A stretch of DNA of 7,501 nt from Nitrososphaerales archaeon TH5888 (GTDB taxonomy: Archaea; Thermoproteota; Nitrososphaeria; Nitrososphaerales; Nitrososphaeraceae). Made by a program: the position numbers and the translations under genes. Under the pieces are notes generated by a model that was given only the letters and a program-made list of their open reading frames with translations, made no database searches and was not told the DNA's origin. Positions 1 to 6,269 of this stretch are shown here, piece after piece; within the stretch, counting starts at the first letter, position 1, and each line of letters starts with the position of its first letter. The stretch spans positions 1-7,501 of the forward strand of contig JAATVN010000173.1 of the NCBI GenBank assembly GCA_014523595.1, read 5' to 3'.

Positions 1-114
1 CCTGCATCAGAGAAAAAGCCTTTCATGATTAGAGAAAAAGATTGCATTTTCTGTATGGCATGTGAAAATGTTTGTCCTCCTCAGTGTGTAAAAATATTCC
101 AAAAGGGTCAATAA
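1..114 (+). CDS. 4Fe-4S ferredoxin-like protein, C-terminal fragment
   Basis: The frame is open from the first base and ends in TAA at 112-114, giving the last 37 residues of a protein that starts outside the window. The fragment shows a textbook 4Fe-4S cluster motif, CIFCMACENVCP: C15, C18 and C21 are spaced CxxCxxC and C25 is followed by proline. These four cysteines would bind one cubane cluster, making this an electron-transfer protein or the electron-transfer domain of a larger enzyme. An extra cysteine (C29) lies four residues after C25, where many ferredoxins have alanine or isoleucine. The fragment cannot show whether a second cluster exists upstream, so a two-cluster ferredoxin or an oxidoreductase subunit remains possible. 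The tail after the motif is short and basic. Identification of the motif is secure; the partner and full-length family are unknown. Confidence 0.85.
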   Translation, partial: PASEKKPFMIREKDCIFCMACENVCPPQCVKIFQKGQ

Positions 115-138
115 TGTTAACAGGCTTTGTAGTGAACC

Positions 139-150
139 TATAAATATTTA
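139..150 (+). promoter_or_regulatory. Candidate TATA box upstream of the glycosyltransferase
   Basis: TATAAATATTTA is a strong match to an archaeal TATA box and lies in the gap after the ferredoxin stop. With the usual 25-30 base spacing, transcription would start near 168-173. That would give the glycosyltransferase a leader of about 35-55 bases, depending on which start codon is used. A weaker AT stretch (GATAATATC, about 183-191) is closer to the gene and is an alternative. This is pattern recognition only. Confidence 0.45.
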
Positions 151-207
151 CTCGTACATTTTTACAATAGGTAGTGATAGAAGATAATATCAGAATTCAG
201 CGGTTAT

Positions 208-1731
208 TTGTACTATGTTTTGATGGCAATAGCTTGGATAATGACAGTTTACACTTTGAATTTTAATTATTTGAGTTACAGGTCTACTAGGAATTCAGTG
301 AATAATAAGATTAGAAAGAAAATCAATTATTCTGCTGAAACATGCCCGCAAGTGACAATTCAGTTACCAATCTATAACGAAAAATACGTGACTACACGTC
401 TAATCAATGCAATTTGTAGTATGGATTTTCCAAAGGAACGTATGGATATACAGGTGCTTGACGATTCAGACGATGAGACCTCAAGTATTATTGAAGCTTT
501 GGTTGAAAAATACAAAAAGGACGGATTCAACATATCAGCTTTTCATAGAGTAAACAGAACGGGGTATAAAGCAGGAGCCCTTAAAGAAGGACTAGAATTT
601 GCCAAAGGTGAATTCATTGCCATATTTGACGCTGATTTTATTCCTTCAAGTGATTTTCTAAGAAAGGCTCTAAGTCATTTTGACGATTCCAAAATTGGCC
701 TTGTTCAGGGAAGATGGGGCCACATTAATGAAAAGTATTCAATTTTGACAAAGGCTCAAGCAGTATCTTTGGACTTTCATTTTTTTATAGAGCAAAAAGC
801 AAAGAGTCTCACACACCTTTTCATGAATTTTAATGGAACTGCTGGAATTTGGAGAACTTTGTGTATAAAAGATGCAGGGGGTTGGCACACAGGCACACTT
901 GTTGAAGATCTAGATCTGAGTTTCCGTGCACAGATGAAGGGCTGGAAATGTATCTTTGATGAGGATCTAGTTGTCAATGCGGAACTCCCTGTTCAAATGA
1001 ATGCTGCAAAGCGTCAGCAATTTAGATGGGCAAAAGGATCTGTACAGGTTGCAAAGAAACTTTTAATAATGTTACTATCTCACAGAAAACTTTCTATAGA
1101 TACTAAAATTCAGATATTCATTCAATTAACCAAGCACATCATTAATCCTCTATTCCTCATACAGTTCCTCATATTTCCCATCCTATTGCTGCTGAATTAT
1201 CAGATTTATGATACTGCTTGGGCTCCAGCACTTGGTATCGTTGCATATCTTCTACTAGGACCAGCAACATATCTGATAATGATTAGAAAAATCTGGGGTG
1301 AAAATTGGAGAACAAAAGCACTTCACTATTTGTTCATGATATTCTATGCGGGTGGAATTTCCATTAACAATTCTGTCGCCATATTTGACGCCTTGGTTGG
1401 AAAAAGGAATGAATTCCTGAGAACACCAAAATTTGGAATAGTGGAAAAAAATCAAGATTGGCGTAATAACAAATATGCTTTACCATTTACAAAGACCACT
1501 TTGTTGGAAATCTTTTTTAGCGCCTATGGTTGCTTTACAATTGCCATATCTTTGTTATCTGGAAATCCCATATTTGTACCTCTTATTTCCATACAAACAA
1601 TAGGATTTATTTACGTAGCGTACCTCAGCATAATTCAATCCAGAAATATTAAGAACAAGACAAGTCTCTATTTGGGACCATCAACTGAATATAATTTACA
1701 AGGTGTAAGACCCAATGATCCGTTGACTTGA
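208..1731 (+). CDS. Membrane-bound family 2 glycosyltransferase, processive type
   Basis: This 507-residue protein probably polymerises a beta-linked polysaccharide from a nucleotide sugar at the cytoplasmic face of the membrane. A first membrane segment (about 3-22) precedes a GT-A catalytic domain (about 47-290). All hallmarks of a processive GT2 enzyme are visible: the first aspartates in LDDSDD (84-89), the metal-binding DAD (141-143), the catalytic-base ED (233-234) and the QxxRW motif as QQFRW (270-274). About five hydrophobic segments follow, near 312-333, 338-360, 371-395, 430-450 and 453-477. A PKFGI stretch after FLRT (403-411) resembles the amphipathic region of cellulose and glucomannan synthase-like enzymes. 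The start is either TTG at 208 or ATG at 223, which gives 502 residues; the frame is closed by a stop at 178-180 and holds no other start. No partner export gene is in view. The sugar is unknown: glucan, mannan or an N-acetylhexosamine polymer are all possible. Confidence 0.9.
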   Translation: MYYVLMAIAWIMTVYTLNFNYLSYRSTRNSVNNKIRKKINYSAETCPQVTIQLPIYNEKYVTTRLINAICSMDFPKERMDIQVLDDSDDETSSIIEALVEKYKKDGFNISAFHRVNRTGYKAGALKEGLEFAKGEFIAIFDADFIPSSDFLRKALSHFDDSKIGLVQGRWGHINEKYSILTKAQAVSLDFHFFIEQKAKSLTHLFMNFNGTAGIWRTLCIKDAGGWHTGTLVEDLDLSFRAQMKGWKCIFDEDLVVNAELPVQMNAAKRQQFRWAKGSVQVAKKLLIMLLSHRKLSIDTKIQIFIQLTKHIINPLFLIQFLIFPILLLLNYQIYDTAWAPALGIVAYLLLGPATYLIMIRKIWGENWRTKALHYLFMIFYAGGISINNSVAIFDALVGKRNEFLRTPKFGIVEKNQDWRNNKYALPFTKTTLLEIFFSAYGCFTIAISLLSGNPIFVPLISIQTIGFIYVAYLSIIQSRNIKNKTSLYLGPSTEYNLQGVRPNDPLT

Positions 1732-1739
1732 TAATGTTT

Positions 1740-1757
1740 GTATGTTGACTAACATAC
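1740..1757. terminator. Hairpin in the convergent gap, possible bidirectional terminator
   Basis: GTATGTT (1740-1746) and AACATAC (1751-1757) form a perfect 7-base stem with the loop GACT. It sits in the 47 bases between the 3' ends of the convergent glycosyltransferase and top6A genes. There is no T-run beside it on either strand, and archaeal termination depends mainly on T-rich tracts, so the terminator role is only a guess. An overlapping alternative stem, TGACT (1746-1750) with AGTCA (1760-1764), cannot form at the same time. Confidence 0.35.
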
Positions 1758-1778
1758 GCAGTCAGTTGACATGCAGGC

Positions 1779-2885
1779 CTAGATGACTCCGGCTTCTCTT
1801 AATTTATTGGGTAAATAAGTATCAGCCAAATACTTGAATCCATATTTGAAAAATGCGTCCAATTCACATTTCTCTTTTCGTTCAAGAAATAGATTCAATT
1901 CCTTCTTCCAACGTTTATCCTGAAGCCACGGTTTTTTCTTCATATCGTTTGCCCTGTTTAAATCCTCCGGAGTAGCTGCAAGTCTGGCAACCTTTGGTAT
2001 ATTATATTCATAAATATCAGAAAACATCATACCTAGTACCTTTGAGTTTGGTGTTACCAACCTGTCACTATCATAACTTAAGGATTCACTTCCTATTTTG
2101 TAACGTAGTGCAATACCCAGTCCCCACGGATCGGCATCAGCAAAAATAACAACCGGCATTTTCCACTTTTCATTCAACATCTTGACCATCATTCTAGTTG
2201 CTCGATCTGGTTCTCCCGATCCTGTCAATAGTATCGCATTATATTTTTGTATGAAGCCCGATTTTCTTATGTTATTGAGTACTGTATCTTTCTCGACCAC
2301 CATAACAAAATCCGCCTTTACCTTCACAATTTCAAGATCTCGGATGTTGGTAGGTATTAGTTGGGACGTAGCCCTGCTTCCTAGATTGCAATCAATCAGA
2401 TCTCCACCCACGCTAAGTGTTATTGGTCCTGAAATCATTCCTTTGGGTTTGGAAGTCACAGAAAATTCCTCTCGAGGAACATTTGTCAAGAGTTCAATTG
2501 CCTTTATTGCATCATCAGAGTCATCCTGCCCGTTCCAGAATTTTTGTTGATTATTTTCATCTCCAACGGTGCTTAAAGTGGCGTAATACATACCTCTTAT
2601 GGTACTTTCCATTTCTTCGTCTAACAATTTTCTTATGGCATTTGCCATGACCAAATATTGCGCAAAAGTTGGTATCTTCTTTGAGCTATTAGGACCAACC
2701 TGAACAGTCTTCTCTCCTATAGTAAGCATCCTCTTCTCATCTGACCAGACGGTATTATCATATCCCACTTTTGGAATTTCAAGACTTGGCATAATACCTT
2801 CAACAAGAATATCGTCTCCCACATTTTTCATTATTTTCCTGATTTTATTAGTTATTTCTTGATGTCGCTTATCTTTTAGTGCCAT
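1779..2885 (-). CDS. top6A: DNA topoisomerase VI subunit A (Spo11-like)
   Basis: This is the DNA-cleaving subunit of the type IIB topoisomerase, which works as an A2B2 tetramer. It makes a transient double-strand break and stays attached to each 5' end through a tyrosine. The 368 residues match the usual length. A winged-helix 5Y-CAP domain (about 70-155) carries the RGMYY motif; by comparison with Spo11 and other Top6A proteins the second tyrosine, Y101, should be catalytic. The Toprim domain (about 190-330) shows its metal-binding acids: E198 in VVEKD, then D250 and D252 in DADPWG. The ATG start lies 13 bases after the top6B stop, so the two are almost certainly cotranscribed and made together. 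A purine-rich AAAGGA just before the ATG is too close to be a convincing ribosome-binding site. The gene is intact and ends 47 bases from the convergent glycosyltransferase. Identification is firm. Confidence 0.96.
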   Translation of the reverse strand: MALKDKRHQEITNKIRKIMKNVGDDILVEGIMPSLEIPKVGYDNTVWSDEKRMLTIGEKTVQVGPNSSKKIPTFAQYLVMANAIRKLLDEEMESTIRGMYYATLSTVGDENNQQKFWNGQDDSDDAIKAIELLTNVPREEFSVTSKPKGMISGPITLSVGGDLIDCNLGSRATSQLIPTNIRDLEIVKVKADFVMVVEKDTVLNNIRKSGFIQKYNAILLTGSGEPDRATRMMVKMLNEKWKMPVVIFADADPWGLGIALRYKIGSESLSYDSDRLVTPNSKVLGMMFSDIYEYNIPKVARLAATPEDLNRANDMKKKPWLQDKRWKKELNLFLERKEKCELDAFFKYGFKYLADTYLPNKLREAGVI

Positions 2886-2898
2886 GATCCTTTACACT

Positions 2899-4818
2899 TT
2901 ATTTTTTAGTAATTTTATGAGGAATATTAATTTTAGCTGGCTTAATTTTGTTACTTTGTTTTGATACTGATACACTAGATCGGGTATCAAATTTACTCAA
3001 CTTATTTTCATTCCCATTATCGTTATTCACTGTGTTCTTCTTATTGCCTGGTTCAACTCTTTTATGGTCCGAATCTGGAAAGATTTGTTTAGCAATGTTT
3101 GATAATTCCCCACTAACATATTTCTCTGCCAAGTTTTGAAATGCTTTGGAAAGTTTTTTTGAGTCAATTTTAATTGATTCTGATATTGCATTTACTATGA
3201 AGGGTATATAGTGCTTATAGAGCCTTAATTTGTTTTCGTCCTCCTTTATCTTCAGTTCCCTTCTTATTTGTGCACTTACTTTTCTATAAAGATCTGAAAG
3301 ACATGATTTCATATACTTTTTCAAATCGCCTTCGGAAGCAATGCTCTCCTTTCCTGCAGTCTTATATGGTATCTTTGTGGAACATATATGAAAGAAAATG
3401 TGGATTGGAAGATATTCTACTGTTCTATCGGATCTTGTTTCTACATTAGAAAATTGTTCCTTTACGTCTTTTTTTGAAATCCCCATCTTGTTTATTCCTA
3501 CTTCAGAAATTACTTCTCGTGCAACATCAGAACCTTCATCGTATAGAAGTGGGATTTTATTAGCAAATCTATACAGTTTGAATGAAGGAATATCCCCTCC
3601 GTAAGCAATTCCACATTCAACAATTGTCGGCCTATTATTCACAATACAAATTCTTGAAGAATAAGCTGTCAATGATGGTTTTAATATCTTGGCAGACAAA
3701 TGAGTTTGACTTCCAGAGGTGGATGTCTCCTTATTTAGAATAATTGAATATTCAGATGTCATTCCGACAGTCAGGATTTTTTCCCCTATTGGACTCAAAT
3801 GGTCTGTATTTGGAGACTGAAATTTCGTATGCTTGCAAATATTTACGACCTTAATCAACTCGTGTTCGTCATATTGGTCTGCAGGTTTTACGGTCAATCC
3901 TGCTCTATTAATTATATCTTTAGCCTTATCGTTTGACATTTTTTGGAATGAATTGGAGAGTATCCCTTGCAGAGTTGTCTTCTGATTCATAAAATTAAAA
4001 ATGGCCTTCTTTAGTGTTTTAAGATCCATATCAGAGGGATGTGGCAATACTTCCCTTGAAGGATTTGGCATTATCTGTGTTCTTCTTTTGAACGTTACCT
4101 TTCCTTCATCTGTTTCAAATATAATGATCGCATATGGATTAACGATGCTTGTTTGACTAATATAGTCATAGATTTTGTTTTTGGTCACAGGTGATAATTT
4201 TGCACGCAATATAGCTTCAACTTTGAAACCAGATTCACCTTCTATTTGCGATTCATCATTTTTCACACTCTTTTTAAAGAGAGTGATTGGTTTATTTGTT
4301 CCAATATCCGTCCTGAGATCAAAATAATATTCTGATTCTTCTTCTGATTTGGACCATACTTTGAGAGGATGATCCGTATCCTTTGTAGAAAATGCTGCTA
4401 TCATCTTCAATCCAACTCCGAAAAGACCCCTTTGTTGCTTCTCGACGTATTTGCCCGAAGTTAAGAATGAACAAACTGCAACAGGAACTTTATCTGAAGG
4501 TATTCCAATTCCGTTATCCTTACAAGATATGGTCCACAGATCATTAAGTGGATCTAGGAGTTTTAGGCTTAATTGAATAACCGGCAGTATGTGATTAATT
4601 TCGCAGGAATCCAACGAATTTTCTATCAGCTCTCTCACTGACATATAGAGAATCCGTTCTCCTGTAAAACCTGCCAATGCAGAATTATCGACAAAAAATT
4701 CTGATTCTGCTTTTTTATTATAATAGATTTTTGATTTTTGTTTTTGAGGGATTTGCAAAATAGTTTTGGTCTGTTTTGTTCCTTTTTCTAAGACTTCAGT
4801 TGTAACTTTTGATGTCAA
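2899..4818 (-). CDS. top6B: DNA topoisomerase VI subunit B (GHKL ATPase)
   Basis: This is the ATPase subunit of topoisomerase VI; ATP binding closes the B dimer as a gate and drives strand passage through the break made by Top6A. The Bergerat-fold domain (about 36-250) shows the N-box RELIENSLD, with catalytic E63 and magnesium-binding N67, then DNGIGIP (D101) and the glycine-rich RGLFGVGLK (130-138). A helix-two-turn-helix region follows (about 265-345, ending in LSPIGEKI), then the transducer domain (about 346-545). K444 in GINKMGI is the likely ATP-sensing lysine, judged by position only. The start is TTG at 4818: the frame is open to 4893 but holds no other ATG, GTG or TTG. TTG at residue 21 is an alternative, because family similarity begins only near residue 36. 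At 639 residues it is about 100 longer than the Saccharolobus enzyme (about 530). The extra length is the N-terminal 30 residues plus a low-complexity K/N/S-rich tail (about 583-639). Confidence 0.96.
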   Translation of the reverse strand: MTSKVTTEVLEKGTKQTKTILQIPQKQKSKIYYNKKAESEFFVDNSALAGFTGERILYMSVRELIENSLDSCEINHILPVIQLSLKLLDPLNDLWTISCKDNGIGIPSDKVPVAVCSFLTSGKYVEKQQRGLFGVGLKMIAAFSTKDTDHPLKVWSKSEEESEYYFDLRTDIGTNKPITLFKKSVKNDESQIEGESGFKVEAILRAKLSPVTKNKIYDYISQTSIVNPYAIIIFETDEGKVTFKRRTQIMPNPSREVLPHPSDMDLKTLKKAIFNFMNQKTTLQGILSNSFQKMSNDKAKDIINRAGLTVKPADQYDEHELIKVVNICKHTKFQSPNTDHLSPIGEKILTVGMTSEYSIILNKETSTSGSQTHLSAKILKPSLTAYSSRICIVNNRPTIVECGIAYGGDIPSFKLYRFANKIPLLYDEGSDVAREVISEVGINKMGISKKDVKEQFSNVETRSDRTVEYLPIHIFFHICSTKIPYKTAGKESIASEGDLKKYMKSCLSDLYRKVSAQIRRELKIKEDENKLRLYKHYIPFIVNAISESIKIDSKKLSKAFQNLAEKYVSGELSNIAKQIFPDSDHKRVEPGNKKNTVNNDNGNENKLSKFDTRSSVSVSKQSNKIKPAKINIPHKITKK

Positions 4819-4842
4819 TTGACCAAGTTTGTACGTTACTAG

Positions 4843-4857
4843 ATTTAACTTTTTATC
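4843..4857 (-). promoter_or_regulatory. Weak candidate TATA box for top6B
   Basis: On the minus strand this reads GATAAAAAGTTAAAT, centred about 31 bases before the TTG start of top6B. That spacing would give a transcript with almost no leader, so top6B could be transcribed independently of the small ORF upstream. The match is AT-rich rather than specific, and the whole gap is AT-rich, so this is tentative. Confidence 0.3.
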
Positions 4858-4896
4858 AAAAATAGTCTGATTGTTGTGAAAATGGATGAAACATCA

Positions 4897-5052
4897 TTAT
4901 GTTGAAGATCCGTAAGGAGTTGCCTCTTTTCTCAGTATTATTATTTTGTGAGAGCTGAATTGTAACAATATCCTGTTTTTACCTTTGAGAATCACTATAA
5001 AATCGGATCCCGTACCGACTATTTCTCCGCCGAAAAGATCCTTAATGTTCAT
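4897..5052 (-). CDS. Small hypothetical protein (51 residues) upstream of top6B
   Basis: An ATG at 5052 opens a 51-residue frame that ends in TAA at 4897-4899. I do not recognise the family. The sequence looks like a real folded protein: glycine-rich turns (LFGGE, VGTGSD) alternate with short strands (FIVIL, RILLQF, KIIIL) ending in a basic RKE and a polar tail. This pattern suggests a small beta-barrel or beta-sheet domain. It could be of the Sm-like or KOW kind that binds RNA or DNA, but no diagnostic motif supports either. The frame stays open 45 bases upstream of the ATG but has no other start. A TATA-like box centred about 31 bases before the ATG supports this start and suggests a leader of only a few bases. 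The stop is 78 bases from top6B on the same strand, so cotranscription with top6B and top6A is plausible. It may be part of a longer conserved reading frame elsewhere. Confidence 0.65.
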   Translation of the reverse strand: MNIKDLFGGEIVGTGSDFIVILKGKNRILLQFSSHKIIILRKEATPYGSST

Positions 5053-5078
5053 CTTACCATATGCAGCTCTATCTCTTA

Positions 5079-5088
5079 TTAATATTAA
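5079..5088 (-). promoter_or_regulatory. Candidate TATA box for the 51-residue ORF
   Basis: TTAATATTAA is a perfect 10-base palindrome centred about 31 bases upstream of the ATG at 5052 on the minus strand. That is the expected distance for a TATA box serving a transcript with a leader of about five bases. The same 10-mer lies upstream of the amidohydrolase gene at 6241-6250. Because it is symmetrical, its direction comes only from context. Confidence 0.5.
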
Positions 5089-5123
5089 GACACTTTACTA
5101 GGTTTCCACTGTATTTATTGAGG

Positions 5124-5135
5124 TAAAAATAATAA
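5124..5135 (+). promoter_or_regulatory. Candidate TATA box for tyrS
   Basis: TAAAAATAATAA is centred about 32 bases before the tyrS ATG. With normal archaeal spacing, transcription would start within a few bases of the ATG. Together with the minus-strand box at 5079-5088 it makes a compact back-to-back promoter region of 109 bases between the two start codons. Confidence 0.5.
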
Positions 5136-5161
5136 TTCCCGTTTACATTTTTATCTAGTTT

Positions 5162-6211
5162 ATGGATGTTGAAAGCAGAATTGGCCTTGTATTACGAGAA
5201 CCTACTGAAGAGGTTGTTGAGATGCAAGAATTAAGGAAAATATTTGAAACTAATGCCAAACCTCGTCATTACATTGGTTTAGAAATTTCTGGGAAACTTC
5301 ATTTGGGAAGTCTAATTTTGACGGGTTACAAGATAAATGATTTCATTGAGGCGGGCGTACACAGTAATGTGTTTCTTGCAGACTGGCACACGTACATAAA
5401 TAATAAGTTAGATAATGACTGGCAAAAAATAATTGAAGTTTCCAAATACTATGCTGAGGCCTTCAAATTATTTTGTCCAGGAGTAAATATCATTTTAGGA
5501 TCAACTTTGTATGATAATTATGATGATTATTGGAAGAATTTTATGATCTTTAGTAAACATATGACGTTGTCACGAACCTTAAGAGCATTAACTATTATGG
5601 GTAGGTCAGAAAAGGAGAAACTTGATTTCTCCCAATTGATGTACCCTTCAATGCAATCAGCAGATATTAAGGCATTAGATTTGGATATCGTTCACGCTGG
5701 AATGGATCAAAGAAAAATTCACATGCTCGTAAGAGAAATTTTCCCAAAGTTGGAATGGAAAGTACCAGTATCCGTTCATCATCATTTACTCCCTGGACTC
5801 AACGAACCGACAAAATTTGCTCCCAATGGGAGAGACGAAGAAGACAATCGATTATCAAGTAAAATGAGCAAAACTAATCCATTAGGCGGTATACTGATCC
5901 ACGATGACGATAGTACAATTAAGAATAAGATATCAAAAGCTTATTGTCCCATTGGCATTTCAGAAAATAATCCTATATTAGAGATCATCAGATATGTGAT
6001 CTTCCATAATTTTTCGGATTTTCAGATTGATAGGCCGAGCAAGTATGGTGGAAATATAGTCTATGATAATTATATGAGACTTGAAAATGATTACAATCAG
6101 AAAAAGATTCACCCTAAAGATCTGAAGGACTCAGTTTCCATTTATCTGAATAAAGTAATTGAACCAATTCGAAATCATTTTAGTAAATGGACCATTTTGG
6201 ATGAACTTTAA
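5162..6211 (+). CDS. tyrS: Tyrosyl-tRNA synthetase, archaeal/eukaryal type
   Basis: This class I synthetase activates tyrosine with ATP and attaches it to tRNA-Tyr in the cytoplasm. The 349 residues align end to end in my reading with the Methanocaldococcus jannaschii enzyme. Y37 and, in YPSMQSAD, Y161, Q165 and D168 are the tyrosine-pocket residues. The HIGH-type motif is HLGS (47-50) and the KMSKS-type motif is KMSKT (234-238). MDQRKIHM (181-188) is the conserved helix after the pocket. Near the C-terminus HPKDLK (317-322) supplies D320, equivalent to the aspartate that reads G34 of the anticodon. There is no C-terminal S4 domain, which separates it from bacterial TyrRS. A charged stretch (about 213-233, rich in D, E, N and R) before KMSKT is longer than in M. 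jannaschii. The ATG start is supported by a TATA-like box about 32 bases upstream. TrpRS is ruled out by the tyrosine-pocket pattern. Confidence 0.96.
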   Translation: MDVESRIGLVLREPTEEVVEMQELRKIFETNAKPRHYIGLEISGKLHLGSLILTGYKINDFIEAGVHSNVFLADWHTYINNKLDNDWQKIIEVSKYYAEAFKLFCPGVNIILGSTLYDNYDDYWKNFMIFSKHMTLSRTLRALTIMGRSEKEKLDFSQLMYPSMQSADIKALDLDIVHAGMDQRKIHMLVREIFPKLEWKVPVSVHHHLLPGLNEPTKFAPNGRDEEDNRLSSKMSKTNPLGGILIHDDDSTIKNKISKAYCPIGISENNPILEIIRYVIFHNFSDFQIDRPSKYGGNIVYDNYMRLENDYNQKKIHPKDLKDSVSIYLNKVIEPIRNHFSKWTILDEL

Positions 6212-6240
6212 GCTCATCTTATAAGTTACAAAGGATTAAA

Positions 6241-6250
6241 TTAATATTAA
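6241..6250 (+). promoter_or_regulatory. Candidate TATA box and palindrome before the amidohydrolase
   Basis: TTAATATTAA forms the core of a 14-base perfect palindrome, AATTAATATTAATT (6239-6252). Its centre is about 25 bases before the TTG at 6270, which fits a leaderless transcript starting at or next to that codon. The symmetry could also suit a dimeric regulator, although AT palindromes arise easily in AT-rich DNA. Confidence 0.5.
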
Positions 6251-6269
6251 TTGCCATATTCAGGATATT

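Noticed and set aside
2182..2550. A 122-residue open frame on the plus strand inside top6A.
   Set aside because: It is antisense to a well-supported conserved gene, shows no recognisable motif, and has no promoter or independent context.
2948..3139. A short plus-strand frame antisense to the end of top6B, with some hydrophobic stretches.
   Set aside because: Its Leu/Phe-rich content is what results from reading the Lys/Asn-rich tail of top6B in reverse. No independent support.
3398..3604. A 68-residue plus-strand frame antisense to top6B.
   Set aside because: It is entirely within the conserved transducer domain of top6B and has no signal of its own.
4849..4862. A small inverted repeat TTTTTATCAAAAA upstream of top6B as a possible terminator.
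   Set aside because: A five-base A/T stem with a three-base loop is weak and expected by chance in AT-rich DNA; it lies in a promoter region rather than at a mapped gene end.
4885..4895. A mini hairpin GATG-AAA-CATC next to the stop codon of the 51-residue ORF.
   Set aside because: The four-base stem is too short to be meaningful without other evidence.
6218..6225. CTTATAAG palindrome just after the tyrS stop, as a terminator or TATA box.
   Set aside because: It is only eight bases, has no T-run, and the box at 6241-6250 is far better placed for the next gene.
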